Shown here piece by piece: positions 33,373-39,884 of a DNA stretch of 39,884 nucleotides. The position numbers and the translations under genes were made by a program. The DNA is taken from positions 1 to 39,884 of the forward strand of contig JAESTD010000119.1 in the NCBI GenBank assembly GCA_016763755.1, written 5' to 3'. Each line of letters opens with the position of its first letter. Positions within the stretch are counted from its first letter, which is position 1. This DNA comes from Mucilaginibacter sp. Its GTDB lineage: Bacteria; Bacteroidota; Bacteroidia; Sphingobacteriales; Sphingobacteriaceae. The notes beneath the pieces were generated by a model that worked only from the letters and a program-made list of their open reading frames with translations, had not been told where the DNA came from and ran no database searches.

Positions 33373-33597
33373 ATGAGTTCAGCATTTGTTAAAGAGGGCG
33401 ACAGCACCTGGTTACACGAGATAGGCCCATCTATGAATGCCCTGATGGTATTCCTTCAGCGCGAAAACAATGGCATAAGTGTGTATGAGCGACGTAATTA
33501 TTACAGCAGTCATGAAGGCCGCGATGTACACCAAATGAGTGATGGCCTTAGCTATGCCAAAAACGATGACGGTAAATGGTATATTGTTTGGGATTGA
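33373..33597 (+). CDS. Hypothetical 74-residue protein
   Basis: Not recognised. The product is soluble and aromatic-rich, with FVKEGDSTWLHEIGPSMNAL, ISVYERRNYY, VHQMSDGLSYAKNDDGKWYI and a final VWD. The pattern suggests a small beta-rich domain. The ATG is 61 bases after the AlkB start on the opposite strand, and its stop abuts the kinase stop (33597/33598). It has the base use of its neighbours and is a plausible real gene. Confidence 0.7.
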   Translation: MSSAFVKEGDSTWLHEIGPSMNALMVFLQRENNGISVYERRNYYSSHEGRDVHQMSDGLSYAKNDDGKWYIVWD

Positions 33598-34824
33598 TCA
33601 GGCTGCACTAACAGCAACGCCTTTTTTAATGGTGAAGGTAAACGCAGAACCCTCCCCTAAATTGGATTGTACGCTGATAGAACCCTGTAATTTCTCTATC
33701 AAAAGTTTAACGTTATACAAGCCAAGGCCCTTGCCCGGTTTGTTAAAGCAATCTACAGCGTTTAGCGTTACCGCTTTATCAAATATACGGCTGATGTCGT
33801 TCTCTGCAATTCCTACTCCATTATCGGTTACCGTAAAACTATAGTGATCGTTAATTTCTTTGTAACTCACCGTTATCTGTCCGTTGTCTTTATCATTATA
33901 ACGTACGGCATTGTTCAGCAGGTTCATGAAGATCTGTTCTAATGCCACGCCCGATGTAGATACGATATGCTCGCCCTCCGGTATTTCGATATCGATATTC
34001 GCCGGAAATTCGCTGAGATCAACTATATTTTTCAGTAATGTGCTTACGCAAATATCCTGCTGGTTGAGCAGCAAAGTCGATGGCTCCTTAGAGTAATCCA
34101 ACATCTCGTTGAGCAGGTTAATTAGGCGTTTTGCTGCTTTAGATACCATCAGGGCGAGGGAAGTACTTTTTTCATCGCCAATGCCTTTTAGCCGGACTTC
34201 AAGCGCCTGGGCAGTCAGCAAAATACTGCTCATAGGGTTCTTGATATCGTGCGCGGCCATGTGTGCAAACTTTTGGATAAAAGTATTGGCCTCTGTTAAC
34301 GCATGGTTGCTTTTCTCTAATTGTGCTATTTTGCGGCGCAGTTCCATTTGGGTAAGCACTTGTTTGCCAAGCGTGCTTAAAGCTTTTAACTGCGTTTCAG
34401 TAAGTTGCTTTGGCTCATGATCTATCACACAGAGCGAACCGAGAGCGAAACCATCATCATTTACTAAAGGTACCCCGGCATAAAATATCACTTGCGTATC
34501 GCCCGTTACCAGCGGGTTATCTTTAAAACGATCGTCCTTACGGGCATCGCTAACTACAAGTGGTTGCGATTTATCAAGTATGGTATGTGCGCAAAAAGCA
34601 TGTTCGCGCGGAGTTTCCGTTATATCCGTGCCATGTGCCGATTTAAACCATTGGCGGCGGCCATCTAAAAGGGTTACGAGGGCAATAGGAGTTTGTGCTA
34701 TTTCTGAAGCAAGCGCAGTAAGTTCGTCAAAAGCTACATCGGCTTCCGTGTCCATAATATCGTAAGCAACGAGCGATGCAAGTCGGCCTGTTTCGTTTTC
34801 TGGTACGGGATAGGGCTTGTTCAA
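33598..34824 (-). CDS. GAF-domain sensor histidine kinase (soluble)
   Basis: Cytoplasmic two-component kinase of 408 residues with no membrane segment. Residues 20-165 form a GAF domain (FDELTALASEIAQTPIALVT, VIFYAGVPLVNDDGFALGSL). A short coil leads to the HisKA box KFAHMAAHDIKNPMSSI with phospho-acceptor His192. The ATPase domain has the N box FMNLLNNAVRYN, DNGVGIAENDISRIF and GKGLGLYNVKLL. It follows the PAS kinase by 30 bases, so the two are probably co-transcribed. No response regulator is adjacent; the partner must lie elsewhere. What the GAF domain binds is unknown. Confidence 0.92.
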   Translation of the reverse strand: MNKPYPVPENETGRLASLVAYDIMDTEADVAFDELTALASEIAQTPIALVTLLDGRRQWFKSAHGTDITETPREHAFCAHTILDKSQPLVVSDARKDDRFKDNPLVTGDTQVIFYAGVPLVNDDGFALGSLCVIDHEPKQLTETQLKALSTLGKQVLTQMELRRKIAQLEKSNHALTEANTFIQKFAHMAAHDIKNPMSSILLTAQALEVRLKGIGDEKSTSLALMVSKAAKRLINLLNEMLDYSKEPSTLLLNQQDICVSTLLKNIVDLSEFPANIDIEIPEGEHIVSTSGVALEQIFMNLLNNAVRYNDKDNGQITVSYKEINDHYSFTVTDNGVGIAENDISRIFDKAVTLNAVDCFNKPGKGLGLYNVKLLIEKLQGSISVQSNLGEGSAFTFTIKKGVAVSAA

Positions 34825-34854
34825 ATTAATGGTTTAAAAAATTTCTTAAAGATA

Positions 34855-37257
34855 TTATTTTATAGGCAAAGTGAACCAAAATGTACTTCCTTCTCCAGTG
34901 ACGCTGTCCACTCCAATTTTGCCATTATGCTTTTTCACTATCTCGGCGCTGATGTATAAACCAAGGCCAAGCCCGGAGTTTTTGTAGCCCGATGCATCAG
35001 TTTGATAATATCGCTCAAACAGGAAAGCCTGTTTATCTTTAGGGATGCCGGGGCCGGTATCGGTTACCGATATGCGTACCTCGTTCTCCAGTTTCTCTAC
35101 ATCAAGGATGATATTTGTTGAACCCGGCGCGTATTTTACTGCATTGTTAACCAGGTTTACCACCACCTGGTCAACCCGGTGTTCATCAGCAAAAACCTCA
35201 AGGTGTTCTTCGCCTGTTAGTATAAGCTCGTGCTTGCCGGCTACACGCACATGGCTGCAGCAATCACGGAGAAGCTGAACAATGTCAAAATTTGATTTTT
35301 CAAGATGCAGCTGGCCTTCATTCATGCGGCTAAGATTAAGCAGATCTTCAATAAGACCACTTATTTTATCCATACTGCGGTTGCTCTGCTCTATCAAACG
35401 CGCCATCATGCCCGGCGATGGGTTATCTTTTATTTTATCAAGCAGTTGCAGGGCGGCTTTTAAACTGGTTACAGGCGTTTTAAGCTCGTGGCTGGCTATA
35501 CTTATAAAATCATCCTTTTGCTGATCGTAGGCCTTGCTATCCGTAATATCCATCATGGTACCGGCGATGCTTACTGCGGTACCATCGTTATCATAATAAG
35601 CCTGGCCGGTTGAGCGCAACCAGCGCGGACTATTACCGTCCATCGGATTCATCCTGAATTCTATCTGGAAACTCTCTTTGGTTTCGATGGCCTTTTGTAT
35701 GCTATCGCGAACGCCTTCAACATATTCCGGCAATATCATTTTAAACGAATCCTCAAAGGTAACTACATGGCTTTGCGGGATACTTTGCAAGCGAAGCGCC
35801 TGTTCAGAAAAATTAACTTTTCCACTTTTTACATCCACAGACCAGGTGCCTATATCCGCCGAATCAATAGCGAGTTTAAGGGTGTCGCGGGCTTGCTGCA
35901 ATTCTCGGCGGGCGCTTACTTTGTCCGTAATATCAATTACTGTAGCCATTATCGCCTCTACGTTACCATCCATGTCAAATAAAGGGTCGTAAGAGAAATC
36001 AACTATATAGTTAATCGTACCCATAGCGGTTGATACATCAACAGGCAATTCGGGCAGGGCAAATTTCTTACCGGTATCAAACACGTTCTGCAGCATATCC
36101 GGGAAAGGCTGACCTATCAATTCAGGAAAAACGTCCAGCAATTTTTTATTGATCACCTGCCCCGGCGTGCGGCCCCATATTTCAAACATAGGCTGGTTGG
36201 CCAACTCTATCACCAGGTCGCGGCCTTTTAAAACCGTCATGGCAATGGGGGCGGTCATTACCATGCTACTGAGGCGGTTTTGGCTTTGTTGCAGGCGCTT
36301 ACGCGAATTTACCTGCTCGGTAACTTCGGTAGCTACTATCAATATGGCATAAACCTCGGCATCGTTATTTTTTAGCGGATGGTATATAAAATCATAATAG
36401 CCTTGGTATAGTTGGCCTTCATGCACAGTCATTGCAGGAGCTTCCGTGCCATAATACTCAACACCTGTGGTGAAGGTATTATCAAGTAAAGTCAGAAATT
36501 CTTGTCCTTGTAGTTCGGGTAGTGCTTCGGCCAGTGGCATACCTATTATCTCATCGGTACGCCCCCATATATTTAACACGCGCTCGTTAGCTGCATCGAT
36601 CACCAGATTGCGGCCGGTGAGCAGCGCTATGGCCACCGGTGCCTGCATGATCATATTCCTGAACCTTGTCTCGCTTTCAACTAAAGCAAAGTTCGCCTCG
36701 TTTAGCTCCTCGTTGGTTGATAACAACTCTTCGTTACTGGCAGCCATTTCTTCGTTGCTGGCGGCTAACTCTTCGTTGGCTGCAGCAAGCTCTTCATTGG
36801 TGCTGCTCAATTCTTCGTTAATGGCCTGTAGCTCCGTTTCAAGGTTGGTTTCACGCTGCTGAGCAAGCACGCGGTCGGTTACATCATTGGCGGTATGTAA
36901 AACGCACCAAACAGCGCCATCAGGATGCTTAATGGCGCGGTACTCAAAAACGTAATAAAATGTTTGCAGCTGGCCGTTACGGGTGAGGATTGCCGGTGTA
37001 TCCTGTCCGGAAACAGTTTCGCCGGTTAGCCATACTTTGCGCAAAATATCGGCAAATGGCTGTCCTTTCAATACCGGCACACCCTCTTCCAATGGTTTGC
37101 CTATCACATCTCTGCCTACATCCCAAAAACGGAGCATAGCATCTGATGCAGATTGGATGATAATATCAGTGCCGGTATAAATGGCAATTGCGTTATCCGA
37201 TAAAGAAAGTATATCCAGAATATCGTCGCTGCTAAGCCGGCGTGGATCGTTGTTCAT
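34855..37257 (-). CDS. Multi-PAS sensor histidine kinase (soluble)
   Basis: 800-residue cytoplasmic kinase. Order: PAS 1 (residues 10-130), a long signalling coiled coil (about 140-190) made of near-repeats of the heptad NEELAAS, PAS 2 (195-315), PAS 3 (325-445), PAS 4 (450-570), HisKA with FISIASHELKTPVTSLKAAL and phospho-acceptor His590, and a HATPase with VVNLVNNAVKYA, DTGPGIPKDK and GLGLGLYISAEIV. No membrane helix or receiver domain is visible. PAS 2 and PAS 3 are similar to each other (WGRTDEIIGMPL against WGRTPGQVINKKL), pointing to internal duplication. It precedes the GAF kinase and lies 99 bases downstream of the large GAF protein. Confidence 0.93.
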   Translation of the reverse strand: MNNDPRRLSSDDILDILSLSDNAIAIYTGTDIIIQSASDAMLRFWDVGRDVIGKPLEEGVPVLKGQPFADILRKVWLTGETVSGQDTPAILTRNGQLQTFYYVFEYRAIKHPDGAVWCVLHTANDVTDRVLAQQRETNLETELQAINEELSSTNEELAAANEELAASNEEMAASNEELLSTNEELNEANFALVESETRFRNMIMQAPVAIALLTGRNLVIDAANERVLNIWGRTDEIIGMPLAEALPELQGQEFLTLLDNTFTTGVEYYGTEAPAMTVHEGQLYQGYYDFIYHPLKNNDAEVYAILIVATEVTEQVNSRKRLQQSQNRLSSMVMTAPIAMTVLKGRDLVIELANQPMFEIWGRTPGQVINKKLLDVFPELIGQPFPDMLQNVFDTGKKFALPELPVDVSTAMGTINYIVDFSYDPLFDMDGNVEAIMATVIDITDKVSARRELQQARDTLKLAIDSADIGTWSVDVKSGKVNFSEQALRLQSIPQSHVVTFEDSFKMILPEYVEGVRDSIQKAIETKESFQIEFRMNPMDGNSPRWLRSTGQAYYDNDGTAVSIAGTMMDITDSKAYDQQKDDFISIASHELKTPVTSLKAALQLLDKIKDNPSPGMMARLIEQSNRSMDKISGLIEDLLNLSRMNEGQLHLEKSNFDIVQLLRDCCSHVRVAGKHELILTGEEHLEVFADEHRVDQVVVNLVNNAVKYAPGSTNIILDVEKLENEVRISVTDTGPGIPKDKQAFLFERYYQTDASGYKNSGLGLGLYISAEIVKKHNGKIGVDSVTGEGSTFWFTLPIK

Positions 37258-37356
37258 TAAGATAGTATGTTGCCGCTAAACTACTAAACTTTTAATTTAA
37301 ACGTAAACCGTTGCAACACCTAATTTTAAAAACATTAAGGAATAAAAGATTATTGT

Positions 37357-39732
37357 TTAGATGCTAATAGTGGCCCTTTGCTCCTGCATTTCTTTATAAG
37401 TATAGAAATTAGCCACAGGCAAACTGGTGTTATAACGGATACGGACGCGCAAGGCTTTTAACCCCGATACGCCCTGCAAGTCTTCTACCTCAAGCATCTC
37501 TACCTCATCCTCTAACAGTTTGTTAGATTGCAGGAAGCGGATATAATTCAGATATTCAGTTTCTTCCTCATGGTTAGAGTAAACGATGGTTATCTTACCT
37601 ACTGCTGTAAGGCGTTGCTGCGAACCTTTGATAAAGGCCTTATCGATACGTTTCTTCACTATCTCGAAGCGGGCGTTATAGCTTCCATCTACGTCAAAAC
37701 GTTTTTCATCCATGCGGAAACGGATTGACATTTGCTGGCTATAAACCAATATCAGCGAGGTTACATCTAAAGGGTACGGCAATTTATCTTTCAGGAAACG
37801 GTGTTCCAACTCCATCTGGCACATTACCTGTAATTGCCATAAGCGCAGGTTGTAAAGTTTGGTAGCATCATACACTTTAGCCGGACTGATAGCCTGCCCT
37901 ATATACATGTTATGCTCAATACCGTCTGTTTTGAAACGCTCATAATAATGCGGATAAGCGGCCTGCGCACCAACCTGTGCCATATCCAGTATCGAGGCCA
38001 TTTTTTGGTTGATAAGTGCTACCGTTTCTTCGTACCGGCGGCGGTTAATGTGGTAATCACCTGTTTTATCTGCCTGCGAAAAATAATTATCAATGGCATT
38101 GCGCTGCGAAACGGTAAGATTCTTAGCCGACCGCAATAATGGATGTATATGTGTTTCTAAATAGTTCTGTATAAATTGTTCAGTATCTGCTTTTAAAGTG
38201 CTCTCTACATCCATCGCCAGCTCTTGCAGGTTTTTGATGTTTTGCCTGTAATCCTGATTTTTTTCTCCTACATGCAATTCTTCTACCAAAGGTATCAACG
38301 CACTTAACTGGGCACGCAGATCAAGCAGTACGCTGTGGTTGCGTGTTTCTGACGAGCCTTTGATGTCAATTTGCCCGTAAAGCGGTGCTACCTCAGGGAA
38401 GGTAACCTCTTTCAAAGTATACTCTTTCTTTTCCGCACGGGCCTTTAAGGCCTTGTTGGCTTCTTTCCTGAATTTCCAGTACACACTTGGGTGTATGGTA
38501 GTATACTCGTTTTGGATCAAAGCCTGTACCTGGCTTTGCATATAGCTGTTCTGCCTGTCGATAGTATCGGTAATATAAGGCAATACAATTTCCAGTTGAT
38601 TAGCATTGATGCTGTTTAGCTCACCTACTTTTTCTGATACAACTTCAATAATGCCTAATAAATGACCGTTTTTTACTATCGGTGCCAATATCACACTTTG
38701 TACGCCCTGGTCTAATAACCGTTGCGCCATTACATTTCCCGGATCATCCTGAAGAAAACGGTACACGTTAGATATGGCGAAGTACTTATGCTGCTGCACC
38801 AGTTGCTGCATGGATTTTACGCAGATAGATTCAAAACACTCTTCTTCGTCACCATCCTTAAGCAGATAGCTTTTGAGCTTTGAGTTAAAGACAGCCCTGC
38901 CAAACTTATTCTCCGCCTCGTTGAACGAAGTGAAACCAAGCAGAATATTAGGGATCTTAAATATCGACCTAAAAACTTCTAATACTTTATTTCTCAGATC
39001 GTCGCCTTGCGTAATACCCAGCAGTGTGCCCTTGAGGGCCGACACTGCATTCTCTACCGTTGCATCGAACAGGTTTAAAATGGCAAACCCTTTTAACAGC
39101 CAGCTTCCTGTGGGAAAATATTTTTTCCATAGCTCCAGGTCGTCAAAATTATCGCGCAGCAACTCAATGTCTTTAGGGGTTATCTCAACTGCTTTATCAG
39201 TTGGGGTAAGCTCCATAAAATCGGCATTATATAAAATACGATAGTGCTTAATGATACCCTGTGCATTGGGTATATCATAAAACAACGGGCGAGAGAAATT
39301 AAAATTTGTACCGTAGTGTTCGTTAAGGATAATACAGCAAGTGTTTACATAAACCTGGTGCTCGTCAAAATCACGTATGTTGATATCAAATTTGGGCCCT
39401 GCCTCTTTCAAAATATTCTGCAAACGCCTGGTGGGGTTAAGCAGCACATCCTGGAATGGAACGGTGATGGCTTTGATCTCGTTATCGGTTAATATCGCCG
39501 GAAAAAGATCGGCTAATAATTCTGTAATAATGTCAGTATGTTGTTCAATCCATTTAGGGTCTGCGGTACCTTCGCGCAATTGGGGGTGCTTATCAGCAAT
39601 TTCCAGTAACTGTTGTGCCCTTTGCGCAGTAAGCCCGGTACCATCTGCGGCAACCTGCTCCAAATGCTCTATCACCATGTGAAAAGAGATGCTCATCTGG
39701 AATGGACTATCCGTATATCTTTTAAGGTTCAT
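37357..39732 (-). CDS. Large GAF-domain protein of unknown output
   Basis: 791 residues, no membrane segment. The first 280 residues are helical and show no domain I know. About 285-400 reads as a GAF domain (FGRAVFNSKLKSYLL, DQGVQSVILAPIVKNGHLLG, IIEVVSEKVGELNSI). The C-terminal 390 residues are again helical, then alpha/beta (LTAVGKITIVYSNHEEE, LKALRVRIRYNTS), with no kinase, cyclase, GGDEF or DNA-binding motif. It heads a run with two histidine kinases and may be a scaffold or input partner for them. That is inference from position only. Confidence 0.85.
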   Translation of the reverse strand: MNLKRYTDSPFQMSISFHMVIEHLEQVAADGTGLTAQRAQQLLEIADKHPQLREGTADPKWIEQHTDIITELLADLFPAILTDNEIKAITVPFQDVLLNPTRRLQNILKEAGPKFDINIRDFDEHQVYVNTCCIILNEHYGTNFNFSRPLFYDIPNAQGIIKHYRILYNADFMELTPTDKAVEITPKDIELLRDNFDDLELWKKYFPTGSWLLKGFAILNLFDATVENAVSALKGTLLGITQGDDLRNKVLEVFRSIFKIPNILLGFTSFNEAENKFGRAVFNSKLKSYLLKDGDEEECFESICVKSMQQLVQQHKYFAISNVYRFLQDDPGNVMAQRLLDQGVQSVILAPIVKNGHLLGIIEVVSEKVGELNSINANQLEIVLPYITDTIDRQNSYMQSQVQALIQNEYTTIHPSVYWKFRKEANKALKARAEKKEYTLKEVTFPEVAPLYGQIDIKGSSETRNHSVLLDLRAQLSALIPLVEELHVGEKNQDYRQNIKNLQELAMDVESTLKADTEQFIQNYLETHIHPLLRSAKNLTVSQRNAIDNYFSQADKTGDYHINRRRYEETVALINQKMASILDMAQVGAQAAYPHYYERFKTDGIEHNMYIGQAISPAKVYDATKLYNLRLWQLQVMCQMELEHRFLKDKLPYPLDVTSLILVYSQQMSIRFRMDEKRFDVDGSYNARFEIVKKRIDKAFIKGSQQRLTAVGKITIVYSNHEEETEYLNYIRFLQSNKLLEDEVEMLEVEDLQGVSGLKALRVRIRYNTSLPVANFYTYKEMQEQRATISI

Positions 39733-39750
39733 TTATTTCTCTCCACTCGC

Positions 39751-39771
39751 TTATCGGCTTAACGCCGATAA
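39751..39771 (-). promoter_or_regulatory. Leader hairpin of the GAF gene
   Basis: TTATCGGC (39751-39758) pairs with GCCGATAA (39764-39771) over five bases. It falls between the -7 element and the ATG and would form at the very 5' end of the message, or serve as an operator. Confidence 0.5.
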
Positions 39772-39780
39772 ATTATAATA

Positions 39781-39788
39781 CAAAACTA
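39781..39788 (-). promoter_or_regulatory. -7 element of the GAF gene
   Basis: TAGTTTTG on the minus strand matches TAnnTTTG and predicts a start near 39775, directly before the leader hairpin. No -33 TTTG is visible in the A/T-rich upstream DNA. Confidence 0.45.
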
Positions 39789-39884
39789 TATAATATCATA
39801 TACGATAATATTGCTTTGTTGATTTTTTGACTTTAATAAGAAGAACGATTGAGGCGGGGTTATCTTTTAAATTATTTTCTGATA

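Overview
The window looks like the chromosome of a member of the Bacteroidota, most likely the family Sphingobacteriaceae (Mucilaginibacter/Pedobacter type). The grounds are a PorP/SprF type IX secretion protein, a DUF5723 barrel, a DUF4920 protein, a LysRS with the C-terminal extension I associate with this phylum, and several promoters of the phylum's TTTG / TAnnTTTG type. The genus is inferred from gene content and repeat vocabulary; no rRNA or marker search was possible. The sequence is almost entirely coding. I see no tRNA, rRNA, CRISPR array, phage or transposase gene.

Left part (1-13.7 kb): the 3' part of lysS, pcm, a secreted sialate O-acetylesterase-like lipoprotein, smpB, then an mntR-mntH pair. 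MntH carries a fused UspA domain, and a clean DtxR-type palindrome lies in front of mntR. An Lrp/AsnC regulator diverges from it. Then come ung, a small membrane TPR-like protein, an unknown 83-residue protein, priA, a DUF423 protein and a membrane-anchored unknown.

Middle (13.7-21.7 kb): a DUF5723 barrel; the rpmH-rnpA-yidD cassette (rpmH is only 52 codons) followed by tsaB; a ChaN-like secreted protein; an MmcQ/YjbR protein embedded in repeats; mscL; rpoN (sigma-54); and a PorP/SprF protein.

Sugar region (21.7-29.6 kb, all minus strand, short gaps): a DUF2961/GH172 glycoside hydrolase, a UxaA-family dehydratase, an FAH-family enzyme, a mutarotase-like lipoprotein, a FucP-like permease, an L-fucose-dehydrogenase-like SDR and a NUDIX-fold regulator that has lost the hydrolase residues. 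Read together they suggest release, uptake and oxidative (non-phosphorylated) breakdown of D-arabinose or L-fucose. The lactonase and last dehydrogenase are not in the window. This is the most interesting metabolic unit here.

Right part (30-39.9 kb): a DEAD-box-like protein with several decayed ATPase motifs, a VF530 protein, a DUF4920 protein, a 550-base gap holding a candidate structured element, an AlkB-type dioxygenase, a small unknown, and a minus-strand signalling set (large GAF protein, four-PAS histidine kinase, GAF histidine kinase) with no response regulator in view.

Between genes there is a rich vocabulary of palindromic repeats: two copies of a long inverted repeat wrapped around a terminator in convergent gaps, a REP-like element and mirrored words around yjbR, an A/T-rich inverted repeat before tsaB, and nested palindromes between the GH172 gene and the helicase-like gene.
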